38,452 nt of DNA from positions 1 through 38,452 of the forward strand of contig JAFGPL010000220.1 in the NCBI GenBank assembly GCA_016936215.1, in the 5' to 3' direction. The notes under the pieces are model-generated. The model saw nothing but the letters and a program-made list of their open reading frames with translations, did no database searches and was not told where the DNA came from. A program made the position numbers and the translations under genes. Shown one piece after another: positions 23,885 through 31,880 of the stretch (its first letter is position 1; each line of letters begins with the position of its first letter). The DNA is from Bacteroidales bacterium. Lineage in GTDB: Bacteria > Bacteroidota > Bacteroidia > Bacteroidales > UBA10428.

Positions 23885-25612
23885 ATGCAGTTATTTCGTG
23901 TCTTTTCGGTAGTTTACATTTTGCTTGGGTCTGCAGGCAGTTACGCCCAAAAGTCTTACAATCAATACGATTTTGCACCCCCTCTTGATATTCCGCTTTT
24001 TTTGTCGGCTAATTTTGGCGAACTCAGGGGTACCCATTTTCATTCAGGCCTTGATTTTAAAACTCAACAACAGATTGGTAAAAATGTATATGCCTCGGAT
24101 GAAGGGTATATTTCAAGGATCAAGGTGCAGAGCGGAAGCTACGGTAAATCGCTGTATATTACCCATCCTAACGGGTTTACAACGGTTTACGCGCATCTTA
24201 ACGAATATATGCCTGAAGTTGAAAAGTATATCAACAGTTACCAGTATGCAGTCAAGAAATTTGAAGTAGATGTCTACCCCGGTAAAAATGAATTTCCGGT
24301 TTCGAAGAGACAATTCATAGCCAAATCGGGAAATACCGGGTATTCAGGAGGCCCCCATCTGCACTTTGAAATCAGGGACCAAAACCAGCATCCACTTAAT
24401 GCGCTGAAATTCAATTTCAACATTACAGATAATATCAGGCCTGAAATTGTGAACCTTGCCATCTATCCAGTTGATGAATTCAGAAGCTTAATCAATGGTA
24501 AACCCGGCAAAATGATATTGAGACCGGTTAAAACAAAGGATGGCTATACACTAAAAGATACTGTTCTTATTTCAGGCAATACAGGTTTTGGTATTGAAAC
24601 TTATGATTATCTCAACGGATCGGGAAACAAATGCACTGTATATTCTATAGAACTCTCGGTAAATGGCTTGGTATATTATTATCACCTGATGGATAAATTC
24701 TCATTTGACGAATCAAAATATATCAGCAGCCATGTTGACTATGAGGAGTATATACTGCAGAAAATAAAACTGCATAAACTTTTCCCCGATCCAAATAATA
24801 AATTAAGCATATACAGGATAATTAAAGATGGCGGTGTGGTGAATTTTCAGCCCGACTCTGTTTATAATATAAAAATAGAGGTTAAAGACACCTACCTGAA
24901 CACTTCTGTCCTGAGTTTTATGGTCAAAGGCGGGCCAGCAGTGTGTCTTGAACCAAAATATGTTATTGACAGTTCTTTTGTAAGAACTTTATACTACCAT
25001 CAATTCAACGGATACATTGGCGATGGGTGCAGGATATCAATGCAGCCGAATACATTGTTTAAGAATATAAATTTTACCTGTTCGGCCCTTGAGGTTGACA
25101 CGCTCTTATACTCACCCCTGCATTTTGTTCATTCAGATTTGGTGCCTGTTGGCCGTTCATATACCCTTGCAATAAAAGCAGAAAATTTAGCACGTCAATA
25201 TTATACCAAAGCATTGATTGCATGTCTTGACAGGGAAAATAAGCAGGTTGCCGAAGGTGGTGCATGGAACAACGGTTTTATTGAAGCTTCAGTCAGGAAG
25301 TTCGGAAGGTTTTTTATCGCCCTCGATACAATCCCGCCAGATATTAAGCCTTTGGACTTTAAAAATAACGGAATATTCCAGGCCGGCGACATCATAAAAT
25401 TTAAGATCACGGATGATTTTTCCGGCATAAAATCATACAACGGATACATTGATAATGAATGGGCGCTTTTTGAATACGATGCCAAAGAGGATATGCTGAG
25501 TTACAGGCTCGATAACTCAAGGATCAAAGGTGAAGGGTTGCATTCCATCGAGGTGGTGGTGGTGGATGAAAGGAATAATATTGCTGTTTACAGGTCAACG
25601 TTTTACAATTAA
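23885..25612 (+). CDS. M23 family metallopeptidase (LytM type)
   Basis: A 575-residue exported peptidoglycan endopeptidase. A signal peptide (about 1-22, VYILLGSAGSYAQ) is followed early by the LytM domain (about 35-170). Zinc-site motifs are HFHSGLDF (His, Asp) and GGPHLHFEIRD (HxH) near 157. The remaining ~400 residues are beta-rich with no clear named domain and may bind glycan or partners. I prefer ATG 23885; a TTG at 23864 would add seven residues before the signal peptide. anmK follows after 5 bases, linking wall cleavage with recycling. Confidence 0.92.
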   Translation: MQLFRVFSVVYILLGSAGSYAQKSYNQYDFAPPLDIPLFLSANFGELRGTHFHSGLDFKTQQQIGKNVYASDEGYISRIKVQSGSYGKSLYITHPNGFTTVYAHLNEYMPEVEKYINSYQYAVKKFEVDVYPGKNEFPVSKRQFIAKSGNTGYSGGPHLHFEIRDQNQHPLNALKFNFNITDNIRPEIVNLAIYPVDEFRSLINGKPGKMILRPVKTKDGYTLKDTVLISGNTGFGIETYDYLNGSGNKCTVYSIELSVNGLVYYYHLMDKFSFDESKYISSHVDYEEYILQKIKLHKLFPDPNNKLSIYRIIKDGGVVNFQPDSVYNIKIEVKDTYLNTSVLSFMVKGGPAVCLEPKYVIDSSFVRTLYYHQFNGYIGDGCRISMQPNTLFKNINFTCSALEVDTLLYSPLHFVHSDLVPVGRSYTLAIKAENLARQYYTKALIACLDRENKQVAEGGAWNNGFIEASVRKFGRFFIALDTIPPDIKPLDFKNNGIFQAGDIIKFKITDDFSGIKSYNGYIDNEWALFEYDAKEDMLSYRLDNSRIKGEGLHSIEVVVVDERNNIAVYRSTFYN

Positions 25613-25617
25613 AGCGG

Positions 25618-26688
25618 ATGGAACAATATAAAGTTGTTGGAGTGATGTCGGGGACAAGCCTCGACGGTCTTGACCTTGCTTTTTGCATGTTCAAAAAAAA
25701 ACCTGAAGGATGGGTTTTTGAGCTTAAAGAAGCCGAAACCATAGAATATGACAAGGAGATGTCTGGTTACCTTTCTGAAGCCTTTAATTTCAATGGCCCT
25801 GAACTTATTGACAAACATGCCGTCTATGGAAGATACATCGGCTTTGAAATTAACAAATTTCTCAAGAGGCACAATTTAAAGGCCGGACTTGTGGCATCAC
25901 ATGGACATACTGTTTTTCATCAACCCGGCAGAGGATGGACTTTTCAGTTAGGCAGCGGTGCACATATTGCTGCAGCTACAGGGTTGGACACCGTGAGTGA
26001 TTTCAGGCTGCTTGACACGGCATATGGCGGACAGGGAGCGCCCCTGGTGCCTGTTGGCGATGAGTTGCTTTTTAATCAGTATGATTTTTGCCTTAACTTT
26101 GGCGGGTTCTCTAATATTTCTTTTAAGGATAAAGGCCAACGAATAGCATTTGACATTTGCCCGGTGAATATTTTTATAAACCAGTGGATGAACAAAGCAG
26201 GAAAACCTTTCGATGATAAAGGACAGACTGGAGCAACCGGTTTGATAAACGCACAATTGCTGAACAAACTGAATGGGATTGTTTATTACAAAGAGCAACA
26301 TCCCAAGTCGCTTGGCCGGGAATGGTTTGAGGATGTATTCATGAAAGTTGTTTTGTCTTTTGACGATTCGTTTGAAAATATACTTAGAACTGTATATGAG
26401 CACATAGCCATACAGGTTGCCAATACCTTAAACAGAAAGAAAGAAGGCAACGTTTTTTTAACAGGCGGAGGTGCCTTTAACGATTTTCTGGTATCACTTA
26501 TAACTGCAAAAACAGCTGTTCGGATAGTAATACCCGATGCCATGTTGGTTAAATATAAAGAGGCATTAATATTTGGTTTTCTTGGAGTGCTTAGGTACAG
26601 AAATGAGATCAACTGTTTTGCATCGGTAACCGGGGCATTGTCAGATACTTCATCAGGAACCATACACATTGCAGCGCCAGGGCGATAA
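25618..26688 (+). CDS. anmK: Anhydro-N-acetylmuramic acid kinase
   Basis: A 356-residue AnmK, near the usual ~370. It phosphorylates and opens 1,6-anhydro-MurNAc from cell-wall turnover to give MurNAc-6-phosphate. Motifs: nucleotide-binding GVMSGTSLDGLDLAF at the N-terminus, SHGHTVFHQPGRGWTFQLG, DTAYGGQGAPLVPVGDELLF, and NVFLTGGGAFNDFL in the second ATPase lobe. It is co-transcribed with the M23 peptidase (5-base gap). In the window no murQ or anhydromuropeptide permease is seen, so the rest of the pathway must lie elsewhere. Confidence 0.96.
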   Translation: MEQYKVVGVMSGTSLDGLDLAFCMFKKKPEGWVFELKEAETIEYDKEMSGYLSEAFNFNGPELIDKHAVYGRYIGFEINKFLKRHNLKAGLVASHGHTVFHQPGRGWTFQLGSGAHIAAATGLDTVSDFRLLDTAYGGQGAPLVPVGDELLFNQYDFCLNFGGFSNISFKDKGQRIAFDICPVNIFINQWMNKAGKPFDDKGQTGATGLINAQLLNKLNGIVYYKEQHPKSLGREWFEDVFMKVVLSFDDSFENILRTVYEHIAIQVANTLNRKKEGNVFLTGGGAFNDFLVSLITAKTAVRIVIPDAMLVKYKEALIFGFLGVLRYRNEINCFASVTGALSDTSSGTIHIAAPGR

Positions 26689-26710
26689 CCCCGGATTTTA
26701 CAAAAAAAAA

Positions 26711-26736
26711 GGGTGAGAGTTTGTTAACTCTCACCC
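26711..26736. terminator. Strong 11-bp hairpin downstream of anmK
   Basis: GGGTGAGAGTT (26711-26721) and AACTCTCACCC (26726-26736) pair perfectly over 11 bases with the loop TGTT. On the plus strand no U-tract follows. On the minus strand nine T follow, which makes a textbook terminator for leftward transcripts, although no minus-strand gene is near. It may also serve as a 5' or 3' stabilising hairpin on the plus strand. Confidence 0.6.
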
Positions 26737-26820
26737 AACCTTAACCCTAACTACAAAATGACAATCTAATTATTAACTAAACCTACTAACTACTAAAAAC
26801 TAAAACTAACCAAAACTTTT
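26737..26820 (+). promoter_or_regulatory. G-depleted, CTAA-rich leader stretch
   Basis: 84 bases containing a single G. CTAA recurs seven times. As RNA it could hardly form secondary structure. It lies between the 11-bp hairpin and a 29-codon ORF. The composition contrasts sharply with neighbouring sequence and suggests selection for an unstructured leader. Confidence 0.4.
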
Positions 26821-26826
26821 TATGCT

Positions 26827-26916
26827 ATGAAAGAATTTATGAACTTGTTATTAACAATCCTAAAAAAACATGGTACAAAATTAAGCAATACCCAAAAACA
26901 ACGGGTTAATTTTTGA
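26827..26916 (+). CDS. Possible 29-residue small protein or leader peptide
   Basis: An ATG-initiated frame of 29 codons ending in TGA, right after the G-depleted leader. The N-terminal half (MKEFMNLLLTILKKHG) is hydrophobic with flanking lysines, like a small amphipathic or membrane-active helix; the second half is polar and basic. No family is recognised and no SD site is obvious. It lies 159 bases upstream of the C69 dipeptidase gene. It could be a real small protein, a leader peptide, or chance. The remaining bases to 27075 show nothing else. Confidence 0.3.
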   Translation: MKEFMNLLLTILKKHGTKLSNTQKQRVNF

Positions 26917-27075
26917 TTAACTAAACATTATTTAATGCTTACCTCTGTTTTTTTATGGTTAGAAAATCTTTTCGTTTAATATTTTCAAAGAACTCATTTT
27001 TCTGATATGAAAAAACTCATGTAAAAATTTTTAAAATAATCTTATTTTAGACATTTCATATCAAAATCTATAATT

Positions 27076-28755
27076 ATGACACGCAAGAACCTTGCCACAC
27101 TTATTTTTATATCATTTTTTTTTGTAAATAATTTATATCCGTGTACAAATTTTCTTGTTACCCGTGGGGCATCTGCCGATGGATCAACAATGATAAGCTA
27201 TTCAGCCGATTCACATGTGCTCTATGGAGAACTCTATCATTGGCCTGCTTCCGATTACCCCGAAGGTACTATGCTTGACGTTTATGAATGGGATACCGGG
27301 AAATTTCTGGGAAAAATCAGTCAGGTCAGACATACCTATTCGGTCATCGGCAATATGAATGAACACCAGGTTGCTATTGGAGAAACCACCTATGGGGGTA
27401 AGCCAGAACTGGTTGATACCACCGGCATTATTGATTACGGAAGCCTGATGTACATTGCCCTGCAACGTTCCAGAACGGCAAGGGAGGCAATTAAGATCAT
27501 GACAGGTTTAGTTGCAGAATATGGCTATTACAGCTCGGGTGAGTCATTTTCTATCTCAGACCCTAATGAAGTATGGATAATGGAGATGATAGGAAAAGGG
27601 ACGAATATGGTAAGCGCCGGGAAAGGCAAAAATGCAACTTTGGTTAATGCAAACAAAGGCGCTGTTTGGGTTGCTTTGAGAATACCCGATGGATACATAA
27701 GCGGTCATGCGAACCAGGCCAGGATTACAACTTTTCCGCTCAACGATCCCGAAAACTGCCTTTATGCCCCTGATGTGATTTCATTTGCCCGGGAGAAAGG
27801 CTATTATAGCGGCACCGATGAGGCTTTTAGTTTTTCAGACACATACGCACCTGTGGATTTTGGAGGCGCGAGGTTTTGTGAAGCGAGGGTATGGGCAGGT
27901 TTCAACCGCGTAACAGGCGGTATGGACAAGTATCTTGATTACGCAAAGGGTGAAAACCTTAAGAACAAGATGCCTTTATGGATAAAACCCGACAAGAAAA
28001 TTACGCTTAAAGACATGATTGGTATCATGCGCGATTACTACCAGGGTACACCTCTTGATATGACCCTCGATCCTGGTGCCGGACCAAACAAAAGCATTGT
28101 AAGGTGGAGACCGCTGACATGGGAGGTAGATGGCAAGACCTACTTTAACGAAAGGGCTACTTCTACACAGCAGACCGGTTTTTCGTTTATAGCACAATCG
28201 CGTTCCTGGTTGCCGGACCACATTGGCGGTATCCTGTGGTTTGGGGTAGACGATACATACAGCACCGTATATTCACCAATGTATTGCGGGATAACAGATG
28301 TTCCGGAATCGTATGCGGAAGGCAACGGTTCTATGATGGAGTTTAGTGAAGATGCTGCTTTCTGGGTCTTTAACCAGGTTTCTAATTTTGCGTATCTGCG
28401 TTATAACCTCATGATCGCGGATATTCAAAAAAAACAGCAGCAACTTGAAAATCATTATATTCAAATTACTGATGCGGTGGATAAAACTGCCCTCGGGATA
28501 TATAAATCAGATACAGCCAAAGGACGTGAATTCCTTACAATGTATTCGGCCAATGCCGGCAATAACACCGTGAGTGAATGGAAACAGCTATACAGGTATC
28601 TTTTTACAAAATACATGGACGGTAATGTAAAAGTTAAGGTTGAGGATGAGAGAAACCCCGCTGTTGAGTATCCCGGTTATAGCCAGGATTGGTACAAAAG
28701 ACTGATAAATGAAACAGGGGATAAATTTCTGGAACCCGGGGGTACCTCACATTAA
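27076..28755 (+). CDS. C69 family dipeptidase
   Basis: A 559-residue exported peptidase of family C69/U34 (Ntn hydrolase fold). The signal peptide ends right before Cys23 in CTNFLVTRGASADGS; this cysteine should become the N-terminal nucleophile after processing. Other family marks are NEHQVAIGETTYGGKPEL and the DYGSLMYIALQRSRTAREAI segment, which ends in a helix. It probably cleaves dipeptides in the periplasm. The gene is separated from anmK by a 387-base region with an unusual leader. No tight operon partner; rplS follows 109 bases after. Confidence 0.92.
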   Translation: MTRKNLATLIFISFFFVNNLYPCTNFLVTRGASADGSTMISYSADSHVLYGELYHWPASDYPEGTMLDVYEWDTGKFLGKISQVRHTYSVIGNMNEHQVAIGETTYGGKPELVDTTGIIDYGSLMYIALQRSRTAREAIKIMTGLVAEYGYYSSGESFSISDPNEVWIMEMIGKGTNMVSAGKGKNATLVNANKGAVWVALRIPDGYISGHANQARITTFPLNDPENCLYAPDVISFAREKGYYSGTDEAFSFSDTYAPVDFGGARFCEARVWAGFNRVTGGMDKYLDYAKGENLKNKMPLWIKPDKKITLKDMIGIMRDYYQGTPLDMTLDPGAGPNKSIVRWRPLTWEVDGKTYFNERATSTQQTGFSFIAQSRSWLPDHIGGILWFGVDDTYSTVYSPMYCGITDVPESYAEGNGSMMEFSEDAAFWVFNQVSNFAYLRYNLMIADIQKKQQQLENHYIQITDAVDKTALGIYKSDTAKGREFLTMYSANAGNNTVSEWKQLYRYLFTKYMDGNVKVKVEDERNPAVEYPGYSQDWYKRLINETGDKFLEPGGTSH

Positions 28756-28788
28756 AATTGCTTTTCTTTACAAAATAATGCAAATATT

Positions 28789-28821
28789 TTTGCTTCATGT
28801 AAAAAATTATTGCTAATATTG
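28789..28821 (+). promoter_or_regulatory. Promoter of rplS
   Basis: TTTG (28789-28792) and TAATATTG (28814-28821), 21 bases apart, fit the Bacteroidota -33/-7 pattern with one mismatch in the -7 box. The leader would be about 37 bases to the ATG at 28865. Confidence 0.55.
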
Positions 28822-28864
28822 CGCTCTGAAAAATTTGGGTACTAAGAATTAATTTTTGGCAAGA

Positions 28865-29212
28865 ATGGACAAACTGAAAACTATTGAAAGTCACTTTGAT
28901 ATAAAGAAAGAATACCCTAAGTTTACCGCAGGGGATACAGTGACTGTTCATTATAAGATAAAAGAAGGTAACAAAGAGAGAATTCAGCAATATCGCGGTG
29001 TAGTTTTGCAGCGCAGAGGTTCCGGTATCAACGAAACTTTTACGGTACGTAAAATGTCTGGTAATATCGGTGTTGAGAGAATTTTCCCGGTTCTTTCGCC
29101 CTTTATCGAAAAGATTGAAGTGAACAAATTTGGTAAAGTAAGAAGGGCAAGGATTTTCTACCTGAGAAACCTTACCGGTAAAAAAGCAAGGATACAGGAA
29201 AGAAGAGTCTGA
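28865..29212 (+). CDS. rplS: 50S ribosomal protein L19
   Basis: A 115-residue L19 protein at the 30S-50S interface. Family motifs: [56 protein letters not shown] and the basic C-terminus [16 protein letters not shown] prefer ATG 28865 ([11 protein letters not shown]), which matches known L19 starts; a TTG at 28856 would add three residues. It is monocistronic with its own promoter and a strong terminator. Confidence 0.96.
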   Translation: MDKLKTIESHFDIKKEYPKFTAGDTVTVHYKIKEGNKERIQQYRGVVLQRRGSGINETFTVRKMSGNIGVERIFPVLSPFIEKIEVNKFGKVRRARIFYLRNLTGKKARIQERRV

Positions 29213-29232
29213 TAGTTATATAAAAATATTAG

Positions 29233-29268
29233 AAAAAGCGGATTGCAAACAGTCCGCTTTTTTTTTAA
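29233..29268 (+). terminator. Intrinsic terminator of rplS
   Basis: AAAAAGCGGA (29233-29242) pairs with TCCGCTTTTT (29253-29262) and runs into more T. Twenty bases after the rplS stop; the A-run makes it potentially bidirectional for the convergent fhs gene. Confidence 0.9.
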
Positions 29269-29294
29269 TAATAGTCTTTAAACCAGCAACGGGA

Positions 29295-30935
29295 TTAACA
29301 CAATCCTACTGCTTTGCCATTCGGCAATACGCGCATTTTTGTTGCGGCCGGTACCTTTGGCAGTCCGGGCATGGTCATAATGTTTCCGCAAATAATAACG
29401 ACAAAACCGGCACCTGCCGAAATTCTTGCTTCATTCACAGTAATTCTGAACCCTCTTGGCCTGCCCTGCAATTTCTCATTATCAGAAAGCGACCTGGCAG
29501 TTTTTGCGATACAAACCGGCAGATTGTCATATCCGTGTTTGGTAATGAGGTTGAGGTCATTTTCTGCTTTTATGTCAAAGTCTACCCCATCGGCGCCGTA
29601 AATTTTTTGTGCAATTACAGTTATTTTATCTTTTACCGCCATCTCAGGAGGGTATAGGAATTTGAGGTGTTTTTCCTTATTAAGGTTAATAGTTTCGATC
29701 ACAGCCTTTGCCAGTTCGGCAGCGCCTTTCCCTCCTTCTTTATAATGATTTGCAACTACCGCTTTTACTCCATTTTTTGTGTAATAACCGAGCACCTGAT
29801 CAAGGTCTTCAGGCTGGTCATCATCAAACTTATTGATGGCAACTACAGGTTCAAGCCCAAACAACCTGATGTTTTCAATATGTTTATCAAGATTGTCGAA
29901 ACCGCCGTTTTCGTTATTCCATCCGTGGTATTTCAATGCTTTTATAGTGGCAACAATTACGACTGCTTTGGGCTCAAGTCCTGCACTGCGGCATTTTATA
30001 TGAAAAAATTTCTCGGCTCCCAGGTCAGAGGCAAACCCTGCTTCTGTAACCACATAGTCGGCAAGTTTCAGGGCCATTTTTGTGGCTATTACTGAATTGG
30101 TGCCTTGTGCAATGTTTGCAAACGGCCCGGCATGGACAAATGCAGGGGTGCCTTCAAGTGTTTGAACAAGGTTCGGGTGAATGGTATCCCTCAGGAGTAT
30201 CTGCATCGCTCCGTCTGCCAGCAGGTCTTTTGCCCGTATAGGTTCTCCCCTGAAGGTAAAGGCTACGATTGTTCTTGCGATTCTTTCACCAAGATCGCAG
30301 AAATCTTTTGCAAGACAAAGCATAGCCATAACCTCGGATGCAGGTGTGATATTGAACCCGTCTTGCCGGGGAATTCCATGTTTTACGCCCCCGAGACCAA
30401 TGAAAATTTCACGCAATGCCCTGTCATTTAGATCAATAACCCTACGCCAGATGATACGTCGCGGATCAATATTCAGTTCATTACCATGCTGCAGGTGATT
30501 GTCAATCATGGCCGCCAGCAGGTTGTTGGCTTTGCTTACCGAATACATGTCGCCCACGAAATGCAGGTTGATATCTTCTGCCGGCATAACTTGTGCCATA
30601 CCCGCTCCTGTACCTCCGCCTTTTATTCCGAAATATGGCCCCAGCGATGGCTCTCGCAGGCAGATTGCAGTTTTTTTACCCGATTGCCTTAAGGCATCCC
30701 CCAAACCAATGGTGGTGGTTGTTTTACCTTCTCCCTGAGGGGTAGGGGTCATGGCTGTAACAAGTATCAGTTTCCCGTCGGGATGGTCTATCCTGTTCTC
30801 AAGGTGAAAAACCGGAACCTTGGCAATATAATGCCCGTGAGGAAGAATTGTTTCGGCATCGAGCCCAAGCTCTGCTGCAACATCATATATCTTCTTTATT
30901 TTATAATCATTGTATTCTGCACTGTACATGGTCAT
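29295..30935 (-). CDS. fhs: Formate-tetrahydrofolate ligase
   Basis: A 546-residue formyl-THF synthetase, close to the usual ~555. It makes 10-formyl-THF from formate, THF and ATP in one-carbon metabolism. Motifs: P-loop-like TPTPQGEGKTTTTIGLGDAL (about 65-84), REPSLGPYFGIKGGGTGAG (about 95-112), and GGVKHGIPRQDGFNITPASE near 190. It starts at MTMYSAEYNDY; a second ATG two codons later is possible. It follows the M43-like gene after an 85-base gap in the same direction, but the function is unrelated. Confidence 0.97.
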   Translation of the reverse strand: MTMYSAEYNDYKIKKIYDVAAELGLDAETILPHGHYIAKVPVFHLENRIDHPDGKLILVTAMTPTPQGEGKTTTTIGLGDALRQSGKKTAICLREPSLGPYFGIKGGGTGAGMAQVMPAEDINLHFVGDMYSVSKANNLLAAMIDNHLQHGNELNIDPRRIIWRRVIDLNDRALREIFIGLGGVKHGIPRQDGFNITPASEVMAMLCLAKDFCDLGERIARTIVAFTFRGEPIRAKDLLADGAMQILLRDTIHPNLVQTLEGTPAFVHAGPFANIAQGTNSVIATKMALKLADYVVTEAGFASDLGAEKFFHIKCRSAGLEPKAVVIVATIKALKYHGWNNENGGFDNLDKHIENIRLFGLEPVVAINKFDDDQPEDLDQVLGYYTKNGVKAVVANHYKEGGKGAAELAKAVIETINLNKEKHLKFLYPPEMAVKDKITVIAQKIYGADGVDFDIKAENDLNLITKHGYDNLPVCIAKTARSLSDNEKLQGRPRGFRITVNEARISAGAGFVVIICGNIMTMPGLPKVPAATKMRVLPNGKAVGLC

Positions 30936-31020
30936 TTATTTTATTGGGAATGGTTGCCTTTGAAAAAAACTTATTTTGAATCCCGGGAAAGGTTTTATAA
31001 TTATCTGTTTTTTCTGTTGC

Positions 31021-31860
31021 TTACCACAAATGGCTTTTTGATTTCAGGATGCAGTTTATCATCCTTAAGTATTGATCTGATGAAAAGAAGCACTTGTTGC
31101 AGGCATCAGGGGCAAAAGACATATAATTATAGACGGTAGGCAGGTAATAGTCATCGTTGCTGTCTTTTTCTGTTGAGCTATACTGGCAGTCGAAAGAAAC
31201 TTTGCCCGTGAGGTTTGGATCGGCAGGTGTATCACAACACAGATCACCAGCCGTGGCGCAATTTGAGCCATTCACCAGTTCTTTCGCAAAGCCTGTTTCG
31301 TGTGTGTGGTAAAGATTGAAAAAATGGCCAAACTGTTCTATAAGTATAGATGCGCTGATGCAGGTTTTGACAAGAAATATTACATCCTTGTTTTCAGAAG
31401 GGTAATAAGTATAGGCGCATACAGGCTGACTGGCAGCATCATACAATTCACTTACCAGGTATAGGTTAATGCTATGTGATGTTTGAAACTGTGCTGTAAG
31501 TTCGGTTTCATTTCCTCCTTTTTGTACTTCGTCGAAGTGGTAGTTATCTATTATTTGAGGCGATGAAAGATCAAAGCTAAGTCCTATTTGCTCAAAGGCA
31601 TTATTAAGCGCTGTAAAAGCTGTACTGAGGGCAGTTAAGTCAACACCGGTTTCACCTTCTTCATTTTTCACAAAATAAAGGCTTACAGCAAGTTTACGGT
31701 CTAACCTTATAAGTGTGTTAACGCTGTCTGTAAATCCCAGTTCATAGTCACGTTGCTTGTCGGTAAGTTCTGTGCCGCAAATGTTGGTCTGTGAATACCC
31801 ACAAATGGAAATTAAGCTTAAAAATAGTGCGATTGCTGCGTTTTTTTTGTACCTGTACAT
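31021..31860 (-). CDS. Secreted M43-like (pappalysin-type) protein with altered active site
   Basis: A 279-residue exported protein (signal peptide to about residue 22, CGYSQ). The C-terminal half looks like an M43 metalloprotease: ATAGDLCCDTPADPN, a Met-turn-like YNYMSF, and several cysteines that may form disulfides. The zinc motif HExxHxxGxxH should lie at 175-185 but reads EQFGHFFNLYH. The first His and the catalytic Glu are replaced by Glu175 and Gln176 and the Gly by Asn182, while His179 and His185 remain. Proteolysis is therefore unlikely. It follows the OmpA/PD40 gene by 20 bases and may be a binding or structural part of the surface system. Confidence 0.7.
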   Translation of the reverse strand: MYRYKKNAAIALFLSLISICGYSQTNICGTELTDKQRDYELGFTDSVNTLIRLDRKLAVSLYFVKNEEGETGVDLTALSTAFTALNNAFEQIGLSFDLSSPQIIDNYHFDEVQKGGNETELTAQFQTSHSINLYLVSELYDAASQPVCAYTYYPSENKDVIFLVKTCISASILIEQFGHFFNLYHTHETGFAKELVNGSNCATAGDLCCDTPADPNLTGKVSFDCQYSSTEKDSNDDYYLPTVYNYMSFAPDACNKCFFSSDQYLRMINCILKSKSHLW

Positions 31861-31880
31861 AAATCTGTTTATTACTCGTA

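Noticed and set aside
30105-30738. Several plus-strand ORFs of 68-108 codons inside fhs
   Set aside because: They are antisense shadows of a strongly conserved enzyme gene.
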